Source: Anaerolineae bacterium (GTDB lineage Bacteria; Chloroflexota; Anaerolineae; Aggregatilineales; Phototrophicaceae). From it: DNA of 45,613 nt. The notes under the pieces were generated by a model that was given only the letters and a program-made list of their open reading frames with translations, made no database searches and had not been told where the DNA came from. The first letter of the stretch is position 1. Every line of letters begins with the position of its first letter. Positions 1 through 8,880 of this stretch are shown here, one piece after another. The position numbers and the translations under genes were made by a program. The DNA is taken from assembly GCA_022823945.1 (NCBI GenBank), contig JAJEBK010000023.1, positions 1 to 45,613 of the forward strand. Direction: 5' to 3'.

Positions 1-85
1 CGTCTCCCAGATAAACTGCGGGTTCTCCCACCAGGAAATCCCGAATTCTCGTCCAGTGTTCGTCTGATAATGTTATGTAGCTCAT
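1..85 (-). mobile_element. IS5-like transposase, N-terminal end only (cut by window edge)
   Basis: The complement of 1-85 opens with ATG and reads MSYITLSDEHWTRIRDFL followed by VGEPAVYLGD, then runs off the window. The pattern Leu-Ser/Thr-Asp-Glu-x-Trp-x-x-Ile-x-x-x-Leu is the N-terminal helix of the DUF4096-type domain that begins many IS5-family transposases. Only 28 residues are visible, so subgroup and integrity cannot be judged. The bases just upstream (about 86-140) are AT-rich and unlike the surrounding chromosome. They probably hold the terminal inverted repeat, with the element edge near 120-145, but the other end lies outside the window and no repeat pair can be confirmed. Confidence 0.55.
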
Positions 86-140
86 AAGGCTATTTTACGC
101 ACTTTTCAAAATGCAATGGTAAAATATCAACACAACCTAG

Positions 141-432
141 CCTTGAGGAACTAGACAATATTCAATCTGTAGCGCATGATTTTACGTTTCTGTTGCAGCA
201 GAAATGGAAGATAGCTTCGGACAAGCCAGGAAGCGGCAACACCAAGAACATCGGCTCAATAAAGAGCGTTCAAGATCTTGTCGAGGGTAAGGGGATATTC
301 GCGGCAGTAGGAGAGCGTGTATTTGACCACTATTGGAGAAACTACCTAACTAAAGACATGGCTCTCGCTATTGACTCGAGCATACCTTACAGGAATCTGG
401 CCGAGTATTGGGCTTGGCGAGACGGCAGATAA
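141..432 (+). pseudogene. Orphan C-terminal fragment of an unrecognised gene next to the IS end
   Basis: An open frame with no stop from 88 to the TAA at 430-432 reads as ordinary protein from about LEELDNIQSVAHDF onward and ends LAEYWAWRDGR. It has no ATG with a ribosome-binding site near its beginning; the first usable codon is a TTG at 193. The part before about 140 translates through what looks like the end of the insertion sequence. The simplest reading is the tail of a host gene whose front was displaced by the IS. Its codons are more AT-rich than the neighbouring genes, so the gene itself may be acquired. I do not recognise the family. It could alternatively be a real 79-residue protein starting at TTG 193. 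Confidence 0.4.
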
Positions 433-461
433 TATGATTGGATGCTGTTCAGCCTCCATAT

Positions 462-2456
462 TCAGACTTTTCCCGCTGGTGGCTGTTTGTCCTGCGCCGC
501 CAGCCCCGCTTCCAGCGCCGCGGTGATTTTGTCGACATCATACACGCTGCCCGCCCAGACGCCGCCGCTCGCTGCTTGCAGCGCCGCCCACAAGCGCGTA
601 TCGGCTGGCAGGGCTGGGTGAGGCTGCAGGTCGGGGTGTGGCGCGCGCGATGCCAGCAGTTCTGCCGCCTCAGCCGCCGATAGGTCGCCCTCCGCTGTGC
701 CGACCAGTTCGACTGTCCCGCGCAGCTGATGGCGATCAATGGTGATTTCGATGATGTCGCCATCGCGCAGCTTGCCGATGCTGCCGCCGGCCAGCGCCTC
801 GGGGCCGACATGCCCGATGCATGCGCCGGTCGAAACGCCCGAAAAGCGCGCATCGGTGATGATGGGCACATGTTTTCCCCAGGGGATGAACTTCAGCGCC
901 GAAGTCAGTTGATAAGTCTCTTCCATGCCCGTGCCCATGGGTCCCACGCCGGCCAGCACCAGCACATCGCCGGGCTGCACCGGCACGCCTTCCAAGCCTT
1001 TCAATGCGCGGATGGCCGCCCGCTCTGATGTAAAGACCCGCGCCGGGCCACGATGCCGATAGACGCCGTCTTCGTCCACCACGCTGGGGTCGATGGCTGT
1101 GGCTTTGATGACCGAGCCTTGCGGGGCGATGTTGCCCAGCGGGAAGACGACTGTGCTGGTCAAGCCGCGCGCTTTTGCCGAGTCCGGCGACATGATGACA
1201 TCATCCGGGTCGATGCCGTCGCTGTCTCGCAGGCGCTGTCTTGCCAACTGCCGCCGCTCGCTTTCTGCCCACCAGTCCAATACGACATCCAGTTTGTCGC
1301 CCGTGACGGTCAAGGCGTCTGTATCGAGCAAGCCACTCGCGCGCAAATGCAACAGGACTTCGGGCACGCCGCCCGCCATGAAAACCTGCACAGTCGGGTG
1401 ATTGCGCGGTCCATTGGGCAGGGCATCGACCAGGCGCGCTGTGCTGCGGTTGACGCGAATCCAGTCGTCGACTGTGGGCGCTTTGAGGCCCGCGGCATGG
1501 GCGATTGCGGGGATGTGCAGCAGCAGGTTGGTCGAGCCGCCAAATGCCGAATGCGCCAACATGGCATTTTCCAGCGCAGCCGGCGTGATGATGTGGTCCA
1601 GGTTGATGCGGGCGGTTTTCAATCCCAGCAGCGCCAGCGCCGAGCGGCGCGCATTGTCCAGCCAGATCGCCTCGCCCGAGGGCACCAGCGCCGAATGCGG
1701 CAGGCTTATGCCGAGCGCTTCCGCCACCACCTGCGCAGTCGCCGCGGTGCCCAGAAATTGGCAGCCGCCGCCCGACGATCCACAGGCTTTGCAGCCCATC
1801 TCCGCGGCATAGTCCCGGCTGATGAGCCCATGAGCGAAGCGCGCGCCGATGGTCTGGACGGTGCCGGCATCTTCTGCGCCCTCGGCTGGCAGGGTGACTC
1901 CGCCGGGCACGATAATGCCGGGCAGATCGCCACAACCAGCCAGGGCGATCATGGCGGCGGGCAAGCCTTTGTCGCAAGTGGCGATGCCCATGACACCATC
2001 ACGGGTTGGCAAAGAGCGGATCATGCGCCGCATCACGACAGCGGCATCGTTGCGATAAGCCAGGCTGTCCATCATGCCCGTTGTGCCTTGGCTGCGCCCA
2101 TCGCAGGGGTCTGAGCAATAAATAGCGAAAGGAATGGCGTCTTGCTGACGGATAGTCTGCGCCGCTTCTCGCACGAGCTCGCTGATTTCCCAATGCCCGG
2201 TGTGATAACCCAGCGCGAGAGGGCGACCATCTGCCGCGCGCAAACCGCCTTGGGTGCTGACGATGACATATTGCTCGCGGTTGACTTCTTGGGGATGCCA
2301 GCCCATGGCGACATTCTGCGTCATGGCAAAGAGGTTGCCGCTGGCTTCGTGCAGCAGCATGTCTTCGCTGATGGGCAGGCTGCCCTCTGTGCCTTGCCCG
2401 CGGGTGCGTGTGGTCGGCAGCAAGTCTGCGCCACCATAGATAGCTTGATTTGTCAT
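462..2456 (-). CDS. yjhG: Sugar-acid dehydratase, YjhG/YagF (D-xylonate dehydratase) type of the IlvD/Edd family
   Basis: Predicted to dehydrate an aldonic acid (D-xylonate in characterised relatives) to a 2-keto-3-deoxy acid in the cytoplasm, using an Fe-S cluster. The 664-residue length fits the long YjhG/YagF branch (about 655) rather than IlvD or Edd (about 560-610). Cluster-region cysteines are in [10 protein letters not shown] (about 118), ATCDKGLPA (about 161) and [17 protein letters not shown] (about 222-232). [39 protein letters not shown] and GTGMEETYQ are family blocks. ATG 2456 is chosen because GGAGG lies five bases before it; an in-frame ATG 18 bases upstream lacks this. It is divergent from the SDR gene at 2578, a natural partner that would make the lactone or acid. 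Arabinonate or another pentonate is also possible as substrate. Confidence 0.9.
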   Translation of the reverse strand: MTNQAIYGGADLLPTTRTRGQGTEGSLPISEDMLLHEASGNLFAMTQNVAMGWHPQEVNREQYVIVSTQGGLRAADGRPLALGYHTGHWEISELVREAAQTIRQQDAIPFAIYCSDPCDGRSQGTTGMMDSLAYRNDAAVVMRRMIRSLPTRDGVMGIATCDKGLPAAMIALAGCGDLPGIIVPGGVTLPAEGAEDAGTVQTIGARFAHGLISRDYAAEMGCKACGSSGGGCQFLGTAATAQVVAEALGISLPHSALVPSGEAIWLDNARRSALALLGLKTARINLDHIITPAALENAMLAHSAFGGSTNLLLHIPAIAHAAGLKAPTVDDWIRVNRSTARLVDALPNGPRNHPTVQVFMAGGVPEVLLHLRASGLLDTDALTVTGDKLDVVLDWWAESERRQLARQRLRDSDGIDPDDVIMSPDSAKARGLTSTVVFPLGNIAPQGSVIKATAIDPSVVDEDGVYRHRGPARVFTSERAAIRALKGLEGVPVQPGDVLVLAGVGPMGTGMEETYQLTSALKFIPWGKHVPIITDARFSGVSTGACIGHVGPEALAGGSIGKLRDGDIIEITIDRHQLRGTVELVGTAEGDLSAAEAAELLASRAPHPDLQPHPALPADTRLWAALQAASGGVWAGSVYDVDKITAALEAGLAAQDKQPPAGKV

Positions 2457-2513
2457 GCTCGCCTCCATTTGCACGAGTCTAGCGCAGAATCGACATGTAC
2501 ATCCGAACAGACC

Positions 2514-2544
2514 TTGTGCCTTCTTTGCGCTCTAGGGTTACAAT
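2514..2544 (+). promoter_or_regulatory. Possible sigma-70 promoter for the SDR gene
   Basis: TACAAT at 2539-2544 is a good -10 hexamer about 33 bases before the SDR start codon. The best upstream -35 match is TTGTGC at 2514-2519, but the 19-base spacing is longer than ideal. The 121-base divergent gap must also hold the promoter of the dehydratase gene, for which I see no convincing match. Confidence 0.3.
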
Positions 2545-2577
2545 GGCTGCATCGGCTGGCTTGACCGAGATGGATTT

Positions 2578-3378
2578 ATGCAACAGCAACGTTATTCAAA
2601 CCAAAGCGTTATCGTAACGGGCGCGGGCGAAGGCATCGGCTGGGAAGTGGCGCGCCAATTCTGCCTGGAGGGCGCGTCGGTGCTGCTCAATGACATCTTG
2701 CCCGAGCGCGCAACTGCCGCCGCAGAGACGATCGCCCAGCTGACCGGCGGCTGTTGCTTGCCAATGCCGGGCGATATCGCCGATATCGAACTGGTGCGCG
2801 GGCTGGTGGCGCGGGCAGTTGACGAATTTGGCGCGCTGGATGTCTGCGTCTGCAATGCCGGGCTGACCTCGTGGGGCGACTTCTTCAGCTATGCGCCCGC
2901 CGACTTTGAACGGGTGATGAATGTCAATTTGCGAGGCACTTATTTTCTGGCGCAGGCGGCGGCGCGGCATTTTCGGGCACAAGGACACGGCGGACGCATC
3001 GTGCTGATGTCATCGGTCACCGGGCACCAAGCTGTTCCCTACCTCAGCGCCTATGGCATGACCAAAGCCGCGCTGGAGATGCTGGCGCGCAATCTGGTGC
3101 TGGAGCTCAGCCCGCATGGCATCACCATCAACTGCGTGGCGCCGGGCGCAGTTATCACGCCGCGCAATCTGAGTGATGATCCCGATTATGAAGCGACCTG
3201 GGCGGCGCTGGCACCGACTGGACAAGCCATCCAGACAGCCGATATCGCCAATGCGGTGTTGTTTTTGGCAGCGCCTGATTCCAGCCAGATCACCGGGCAG
3301 GCGCTGGTGGTCGATGGCGGTTGGAGCTGCACCAGCCCCATCCCGAATATGGACTATGGCAAGGAATATGAGAATTGA
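2578..3378 (+). CDS. Short-chain dehydrogenase/reductase, probably NAD-dependent sugar dehydrogenase
   Basis: A classical SDR oxidoreductase of 266 residues. The cofactor motif TGAGEGIG is at 14-21, Asp39 at the end of strand 2 favours NAD over NADP, the structural CNAG motif is at 92-95, and the catalytic residues are Ser145 or Ser146, Tyr159 and Lys163 (YGMTK). The C-terminal ITGQALVVDGGW is the usual SDR ending. The divergent sugar-acid dehydratase at 462-2456 suggests oxidation of a pentose or other aldose to its lactone or acid, feeding that enzyme. Substrate cannot be read from sequence. It converges with the transporter gene at 3433, with 54 bases between them and no obvious terminator. 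Confidence 0.85.
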   Translation: MQQQRYSNQSVIVTGAGEGIGWEVARQFCLEGASVLLNDILPERATAAAETIAQLTGGCCLPMPGDIADIELVRGLVARAVDEFGALDVCVCNAGLTSWGDFFSYAPADFERVMNVNLRGTYFLAQAAARHFRAQGHGGRIVLMSSVTGHQAVPYLSAYGMTKAALEMLARNLVLELSPHGITINCVAPGAVITPRNLSDDPDYEATWAALAPTGQAIQTADIANAVLFLAAPDSSQITGQALVVDGGWSCTSPIPNMDYGKEYEN

Positions 3379-3432
3379 CACGAATATCCGCGAAGGCGAA
3401 ATCTGCGCTGCCGCTGCAGAGGCGACAACGAC

Positions 3433-5685
3433 TTAGTCTACCAGTTCTTGAACGAGTTGATTGGTCGTTGTGAGTCGATCGGACAATATGCTGGCGATCA
3501 ACACATGAATCGCCGAAGCTGTTTGCGGGTCTGTCGCTTCCATTTGGCGCAGCGCTTGGTGGCTTAGCCGCTGCAAGATGCCGCCTTCGGTCACGATTAT
3601 GGAAGCGGTGCGCGCCTTGCCCAGATAAAAGCCGACTTCGCCAATCACGACGCCGGCCGTCATGCTGCGCAGGCGCAATTCTCGCTCGCCCTCGACTTGC
3701 AAAAGCACATCGACGCGACCCGATTCGATGAAGTACATGGCATCGGCTGCGTCGCCCTGATTGAAGATCGTGTCGCCAGCCCGTGTTTCCATTCTTTCCA
3801 GATACTTCGGCAAGGTATCCAGGTCGCGCCCGCCGATATTTGTGTGTTCCACAAGCTGCTGCGCCACAGTAACGCGCGCGGCATCCTGCAGATTGTGCTC
3901 TTTCAGAAGCGCGCTTTCGCACCATTCAAGCGCGTGATCCAGGTCGTCGAACATGGCGGGTTTGGCTGGTCGGCTTCTGATGATGGCTCCATCAGCCATC
4001 AGCCGCTGCAAATGAGGCAAAGCGCTCGACACCAGCAACTCAATGCCATTCTCGTCTGTCAACCTCTTCAGCTTTTGGAAGTCGACGATCGTTGACACAT
4101 CAAACCCGCGCACAGATTTGAAGTCGAGAATCATAAACCGGATGCGGCTGTCTGTCCTCGAGACGCGCGATTTGACATGTTCGTAAAAGCGGTAGGCGGT
4201 GCCAAAAAAGATGAAACCCTGCAAACGTAATATGAGAATTTTGTCGCCTTCCTTTTGCAGCAACTGGTTCTGCGAGAACGAGCGGTCGAGATTGCTGCGG
4301 TGGAAGCGCCCCGTGTATTCCTGTTTGATGACCTCCATCCGGCTGTATTCCAGCACAAAAGCCACAATCGCCCCGACCAGGCCCATGGCGATGCCGGGCA
4401 GAGAGCCCAGAAGCGCGGTCGCCAGCGCAATGATTGCGACAATCATGTAATCTTGCCGCGGCAGCTTCCCCCAACTATCGACCAACCACTCTTTCATGAA
4501 TTGCAAACCGAAGAACATCAACAAGCCAGCGGGGAGAAAGCGCGGGATCAAAGAAAAGACGGCGCCGCCTGCCAGCAGAGTCAGCGTGAACATGCCTGCG
4601 AGGATCAGGCACACCAGCCGGCCATTGACTCGCATCGCTTCTACCAACGTGGATGACATAGGCGCGTGATAAGCCACGACGCCGCCCCCAGAAACTGCGG
4701 AGGCGGCATTGGCGATGCCGTTGACAATACATTCGCGATTCAGGTTCAGCTCCCGCTTCACGATGACTTCCTGGGCGCTGGCTCTCAGAAACAGGTTCAA
4801 TGTTAAGACGACAATCAAGGTCAACACATCGCCGGCGCTGGCCGCCACAACAGCCGGATTGATCTCGGCGATGGCGGAAAGATCGGGCAGTGTCCAACTC
4901 AACGCATTGGCTACATTTGGCAGCAGCCAACCCTCCGCCGTGATTGTTTCCATATCGCCGACGGCAATTGCTGCCCAGAAGTAAAACAGGATGGTAGAGA
5001 CGATGATGACGCCCGGCATGATCAAGGTACTCTTGATGCGCATCCGCAGCGCCAGGATGCACAAGGCGAGCGCCATAGCCGGCAGCCAGCGCGATACGCT
5101 TTCACCCTCCAGCAACAGCGGCAAAGACGCCGCGTTGATTCTGAGGTCGAACAGCACCATGAAGCCGGCGTTGAATATCAGCCAACCCAGGCCGGCCATA
5201 AAGCCGCCCACGATCGGGTAAGGGATATGGCGGATCAAGTCTCCGGCGCGCGCCGCGCCCAGCAGCGCCAGAAAGATCCCAGCAAGCGTTGAAGAGATTG
5301 CGATGACCAAAAACACCGTCGCAAACAGCGCCTCTGGCGGCATCTCGGGCGGCAATGCGTCAACCACGCTGGTGGCGATCAAGCCCTGAATCACCACCGT
5401 GGGGCTTTGCGTCAAAATCTGCGTGGCATGATCTGAGCTGAAGAGTGCGGTGATGAGCACGACAACAGTTTCGCTGACGAGCACGATCGCCAGCCCGGCG
5501 GCGAAGTAGCCAGACAGCTTGCCGCGGAAGATCAGCCCGGCGTATGCAGGCATCGCGCTCGCCATGAGCATCCAAATAATCGCGCTCGTCAGGACGCTGC
5601 GCAGCAACATCCGGGGTTGAAAGGCGTGCCTCAGGGTTTGGCGTAAACCCCACTCGGCGGCGTCTGGCGAGACTATTTGTGCCAC
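3433..5685 (-). CDS. SulP-family anion transporter with STAS and cyclic-nucleotide-binding-type domains
   Basis: A 750-residue inner-membrane protein in three parts. Residues about 25-435 hold 10-12 hydrophobic segments of the SLC26A/SulP permease fold, including the TQSPTVVIQGLIATSV and GGGVVAYHAPMSSTLVEA segments. Residues about 460-590 form a STAS domain (LILRLQGFIFFGTAYRFYEHV, then FMILDFKSVRGFDVSTIVDF). Residues about 625-745 form a Crp/cNMP-type beta-roll (MYFIESGRVDVLL, GVVIGEVGFYLGKARTASI). The last suggests gating by a cyclic nucleotide or another small ligand, though the phosphate-binding cassette (GEVGFYLGKARTAS) is not canonical. The start is GTG with GAGGG five bases upstream. 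Family members carry sulfate, bicarbonate or dicarboxylates; the substrate here is unknown. It appears monocistronic. Confidence 0.85.
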   Translation of the reverse strand: MAQIVSPDAAEWGLRQTLRHAFQPRMLLRSVLTSAIIWMLMASAMPAYAGLIFRGKLSGYFAAGLAIVLVSETVVVLITALFSSDHATQILTQSPTVVIQGLIATSVVDALPPEMPPEALFATVFLVIAISSTLAGIFLALLGAARAGDLIRHIPYPIVGGFMAGLGWLIFNAGFMVLFDLRINAASLPLLLEGESVSRWLPAMALALCILALRMRIKSTLIMPGVIIVSTILFYFWAAIAVGDMETITAEGWLLPNVANALSWTLPDLSAIAEINPAVVAASAGDVLTLIVVLTLNLFLRASAQEVIVKRELNLNRECIVNGIANAASAVSGGGVVAYHAPMSSTLVEAMRVNGRLVCLILAGMFTLTLLAGGAVFSLIPRFLPAGLLMFFGLQFMKEWLVDSWGKLPRQDYMIVAIIALATALLGSLPGIAMGLVGAIVAFVLEYSRMEVIKQEYTGRFHRSNLDRSFSQNQLLQKEGDKILILRLQGFIFFGTAYRFYEHVKSRVSRTDSRIRFMILDFKSVRGFDVSTIVDFQKLKRLTDENGIELLVSSALPHLQRLMADGAIIRSRPAKPAMFDDLDHALEWCESALLKEHNLQDAARVTVAQQLVEHTNIGGRDLDTLPKYLERMETRAGDTIFNQGDAADAMYFIESGRVDVLLQVEGERELRLRSMTAGVVIGEVGFYLGKARTASIIVTEGGILQRLSHQALRQMEATDPQTASAIHVLIASILSDRLTTTNQLVQELVD

Positions 5686-5746
5686 AATTGCCCTCTTCAG
5701 GCTGTGCTACAAGCTTTTGGCTTGCGCATGGCCATGCTGTGTTGGC

Positions 5747-6391
5747 TCAAGCAGAAGCGGACAGCAGCTTCTCAAAACTGGCTCGCCAGCCCGGTGAAAG
5801 CGCCGCTAGTTTCACGGCGCGTTGGGCGGTATCGCGGTCGGATTTATCCAGGTAGAGCGCGGCGTTGACCTGTGTCACTGTCAATCCCGCCGGGTCGCGT
5901 TCCGCAAGCATGATCGGTTCGCCAGCCTCGACCCGCCCTTCTTGCAAAACGCGCGCATAAAAGCCCGGACGGTTGGCAGCCAGGAATGTTTTCTCAAAAC
6001 CATCAATGCTCATTTTGTCCGCCAGCTTGTAACAGGGCACGCGTGGCTGTGAGACCTGGATGAGCGCGCCGCCGATGCGGTAGACATCGCCGATGTAGAC
6101 CTGGCTTTCCAAAATGCCCAGCGTGGTCAGGTTCTCTCCAAATTGTCCATAGCGGAAGTCGCGCCGCTGCAATTGCGCCGCCCAATAGGCGTAATTTTCG
6201 TGCGCATAACAATAGATGGCGCGGTGGGGTCCGCCGTGGGCATTGAGGTCGGCTTGTGCATCGCCTTGCAGGCCCAGCTTGCGCAGCCAAATCTGCCCCA
6301 TCTGCGGGGATTTGTAGATGCCCGTCTGGTATTGGCGTCCATTCGCATCGACAGCCTGCAACTGCCCGAAATTGACCGACAGCAGCATCAT
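5747..6391 (-). CDS. MOSC domain protein, YiiM-like
   Basis: A 214-residue protein with an N-terminal beta-barrel MOSC domain (residues about 20-155) and a C-terminal three-helix extension (about 160-205), as in E. coli YiiM. Typical blocks are GDAQADLNAHGG, YGQFGENLTT, IGGALIQVSQPRVPCYKLA and ANRPGFYARVLQEG. The cysteine in QPRVPCYKL matches the conserved MOSC cysteine proposed to hold sulfur or molybdenum cofactor. YiiM relatives reduce N-hydroxylated compounds such as 6-N-hydroxylaminopurine; that role here is by family resemblance only. It overlaps the upstream membrane-protein gene by the ATGA at 6388-6391, so the two are translationally coupled. Confidence 0.85.
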   Translation of the reverse strand: MMLLSVNFGQLQAVDANGRQYQTGIYKSPQMGQIWLRKLGLQGDAQADLNAHGGPHRAIYCYAHENYAYWAAQLQRRDFRYGQFGENLTTLGILESQVYIGDVYRIGGALIQVSQPRVPCYKLADKMSIDGFEKTFLAANRPGFYARVLQEGRVEAGEPIMLAERDPAGLTVTQVNAALYLDKSDRDTAQRAVKLAALSPGWRASFEKLLSASA

Positions 6392-6795
6392 GGCGCATCG
6401 CCTTTTTCCAGCCGCTGCTTGCGCGAGCGAATGTGGTTGAGCACTTCCTGGGCTGGCGTGGCGGCTTCAAGGTAGTCGCTGCGCGCCTGGTCTATCGCGC
6501 TGAGTCGTTCGCGCGCCAAATCATCTTCTGCGTCGCTCTGGTCATCGGCGGTTTGCAAAACTGCCTCGGACAACTGGTCGCTTGCGCCGCTGGATTCGGC
6601 TAATTCGTCGGACATGGCTTCGGGTTGATCGCGGCCTTCCAGGACGATTTTGTAGAAGGCGAAGCCGCCGATACCAATGAGCGCCAGCGGCACAATCAAT
6701 TGCAGCGCGGTGGACACCAGGCTGAGCAAGCCCAGCGCCAAAATCACCAGCAGGACCGCGATGACCAACTGCCGGATGCGTCTGTCGTTCAGCAT
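6388..6795 (-). CDS. Small membrane protein with acidic cytoplasmic tail, unknown function
   Basis: I do not recognise the family. From ATG 6795 it is 135 residues; a TTG at 6822 would add nine. It begins with a basic stretch (MLNDRRIRQ), then two closely spaced hydrophobic segments (about residues 9-29 and 33-52), then about 80 mainly acidic, helix-prone residues rich in Asp, Glu, Ser and Ala (AEDDLARERLSAIDQA) ending in a basic cluster (RSRKQRLEKGDAP). The likely topology is a two-helix hairpin with the tail in the cytoplasm. Its stop overlaps the MOSC start, so the two genes are one transcription unit. Nothing else points to a function. Confidence 0.6.
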   Translation of the reverse strand: MLNDRRIRQLVIAVLLVILALGLLSLVSTALQLIVPLALIGIGGFAFYKIVLEGRDQPEAMSDELAESSGASDQLSEAVLQTADDQSDAEDDLARERLSAIDQARSDYLEAATPAQEVLNHIRSRKQRLEKGDAP

Positions 6796-6901
6796 GTAGC
6801 GCGCACCATCACCGAGCGTCAACTGCCGCTATTGTAGCGCAGGTTATGCCCCCACCCCAACCCCTACCTGGCGGTCAGTGGTGATTCATTGATAGCTCAA
6901 C

Positions 6902-7002
6902 AAGCCCCCATCCCCCGACCCCTTGCCCCCAGAACGAGGGAAGGGGAGTTTTCCCAACGATTCCGCGGAATATAAAAGCCCCTCCCTCATTTTGGAGGAG
7001 GG
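6902..7002. repeat. Dispersed GC-rich non-coding repeat, family A, copy 1
   Basis: The complement of this stretch matches the copy at 40871-40985 over about 100 bases. Shared blocks in order are CAAAATGAGGGAGGGGCTT, then GAATCG followed by a variable triplet, then AAAACTCCCCTTCCCTCG, TTCTGGGGG and GGGGGATGGGGGC. It contains two short inverted repeats (CCCTCC/GGAGGG and CCCCTTCCC/GGGAAGGGG type). It runs right up to the stop codon of the ABC ATPase gene, so it may act as a 3-prime mRNA hairpin. There is no coding capacity. Confidence 0.65.
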
Positions 7003-7746
7003 CTAAGCCGCGCCGACGATGTGCCGCACGACCAGTTCTTCGCTGGCTTCGGCACGCGGGATATTGGCTACCACTTGCCCGCGCCGCATAATCACCAGCC
7101 GGTCGGCCACCGCCATGACATCGTGCAGGGTGTGGCTGATCAAAATGACCGGTATGCCGCTTTCGCGCAGAGAGCGGATGAGCGCCAGCACCTTGCGCTG
7201 CTCGGGAACAGCCAGAGCGGCGGTTGGCTCGTCCATGATCATCAGCTGTGCCTGCCAATAGAGCGCGCGCGTGATGGCCACGGCTTGTCTCTGCCCGCCG
7301 GACAGATTGACCAGCTTCTGCTTCAATGATGGGATGTGAATATCCAGTTGATCGAGGGCACCAGACGCTTCGTTGCGCATGCGCTGGTCGTCGGTGACTG
7401 GCAGCAATCCCAGCAGACGCCGCGTCAGCTCCTTGCCCAGGAAGACATTTGCGCCGACATCGAGGTTTTCTGCCAGCGCCAGGTCTTGATAGATGGTCTC
7501 AATGCCGCGCTGACGGATATCGGCGGGGGCGTGCCCGGTGATGTCGGCACCTTTGAAACTGACCTCGCCCGTTTCGGGCCGATACACGCCAGAGATGCAC
7601 TTGATCAATGTCGATTTGCCAGCGCCATTGTCGCCCAGCAGCGCCACGACTTCGCCCGCGCTCACTTCAAAGTCGACATCATCCACGGCTGTCAAGCCAC
7701 CAAAGTGCTTGCTGATGCCGCGCGCTGTCAAGACGGGTTTAGGCAT
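7003..7746 (-). CDS. Sugar ABC importer, ATP-binding subunit (FrcA/RbsA-like, single cassette)
   Basis: A 247-residue ABC ATPase energising the adjacent RbsC-type permease. Walker A is GDNGAGKST (38-46), the Q-loop is IETIYQDLALAENL (about 82-95), the signature LSGGQ is at 148-152, Walker B LMIMDE is at 168-173 and the switch His is His205. The YQDLALAENLDVGANVFLG segment is typical of the carbohydrate CUT2 class. RbsA and MglA have two fused cassettes, but this is a single one as in FrcA, so it should work as a homodimer. It overlaps the permease gene by 8 bases and is last in the binding protein-permease-ATPase operon. Its stop codon abuts a family A repeat. Confidence 0.9.
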   Translation of the reverse strand: MPKPVLTARGISKHFGGLTAVDDVDFEVSAGEVVALLGDNGAGKSTLIKCISGVYRPETGEVSFKGADITGHAPADIRQRGIETIYQDLALAENLDVGANVFLGKELTRRLLGLLPVTDDQRMRNEASGALDQLDIHIPSLKQKLVNLSGGQRQAVAITRALYWQAQLMIMDEPTAALAVPEQRKVLALIRSLRESGIPVILISHTLHDVMAVADRLVIMRRGQVVANIPRAEASEELVVRHIVGAA

Positions 7747-8860
7747 TGGATTGGAACCTTTCCAGCGCCGCCTGCAATTGATTGACCAGCACGGCGATGA
7801 TGATGACCACGCCGACCACGATGAACTGCCAGATCGAGTCGATATTCAGAATCACCAGCCCGGTCTGCAGCACAGCGATAATCAGCGAGCCGACCACCGC
7901 GCCCATGATGTCGCCTTCGCCACCGAAGAGGTTCGTCCCGCCGATGACAACCGCCGCCACCGATGACAGCAGCGCCGCCTCACCGGCCTGGGGCGCGCCA
8001 GCCGTGAAGCGAAACAGGTGCAAAACACCCGCGATGCCCGCTGTCAAGCCACAAATGATGTAGATGATGATCAAGTGCCTGTCGACATTGATGCCGCTGC
8101 GCCGCGCCGCTTCTTCGCTGCCGCCGATGACATAGGTGTGCCGCCCGAACTTCGTGCGCGCCAGAATGAAGGCGAAGACCAGCACCACCAGCGCTGTGAT
8201 GATGACGGGATAAGGCAAAAGCTGGCTGACCAACCGCAACTGTTGGGGCGGCAGGTCGGGCGGCAGCGCGAACCACTCGAAGCCGCGGTCGGGGATGTAA
8301 TAGAGCACGCTGCCGTTGCCGATCATGCGCAGCGATTCGCGCAATTCTGCCGAAAGTCCGCGCACCACCTGCTGCCCATCGGTGAGCAGGAAAGCCGCGC
8401 CGCGCACAATGCCGAACATGCCCAGCGTGGCGATAAAGGGCGGCACTTTGATCTTTGCCACCAGCACGCCGTTGACCAAGCCCGGTATCAGCGCCACCAG
8501 CAGACCGGCGAAGACGCCCACCAGCATGGCATAGGCGACATCGTTGCCGCTGTCTGCCAGGTCGCGCATGACCCGCGCCGTAGTCACCGATGACAAGCCG
8601 ACCGTCCAGCCAATTGACAAGTCGATACCGGCTGTGATGACGACATAGGTCTGGCCGATCGACATCAGCATGATCAACGTGCTGGTCGTCAAGATCGACG
8701 CGAAGTTGCGAACGGAGAAGAAGCCCATCCCCGTCAGCGAGAAGAAGATCACCAAGCCCAGCAGGAAGAAGTAGGACCAGCTCTTGGTGAGGAAGTCGAT
8801 AAAACGCGAGTCGACCAGCGATTGGCGCTGCGCCGCGCCCAGTCTGGATGGCAGTTGCAT
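7739..8860 (-). CDS. Sugar ABC importer, permease subunit (RbsC-like)
   Basis: A 373-residue CUT2-class permease with about ten membrane segments. Family-typical stretches are ITAGIDLSIGWTVGLSS (the conserved DLS motif), VPPFIATLGMFGIVRGAAFL, GRHTYVIGGSEEAARRSGI (the cytoplasmic EAA-like coupling loop) and VIGGTNLFGGEGDIMGAVVG. ATG 8860 (MQLPSRLGAA) is preferred over the one 36 bases upstream, because the latter would read into repeat-flanking sequence; GGAG lies about 13 bases before 8860. It follows the binding-protein gene after a gap that holds a family B repeat. Ribose, xylose, arabinose or fructose are all possible substrates. The adjacent arabinofuranosidase gene favours a pentose. Confidence 0.9.
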   Translation of the reverse strand: MQLPSRLGAAQRQSLVDSRFIDFLTKSWSYFFLLGLVIFFSLTGMGFFSVRNFASILTTSTLIMLMSIGQTYVVITAGIDLSIGWTVGLSSVTTARVMRDLADSGNDVAYAMLVGVFAGLLVALIPGLVNGVLVAKIKVPPFIATLGMFGIVRGAAFLLTDGQQVVRGLSAELRESLRMIGNGSVLYYIPDRGFEWFALPPDLPPQQLRLVSQLLPYPVIITALVVLVFAFILARTKFGRHTYVIGGSEEAARRSGINVDRHLIIIYIICGLTAGIAGVLHLFRFTAGAPQAGEAALLSSVAAVVIGGTNLFGGEGDIMGAVVGSLIIAVLQTGLVILNIDSIWQFIVVGVVIIIAVLVNQLQAALERFQSNA

Positions 8861-8880
8861 AGTGTTTCGGTGGTCTCCTT

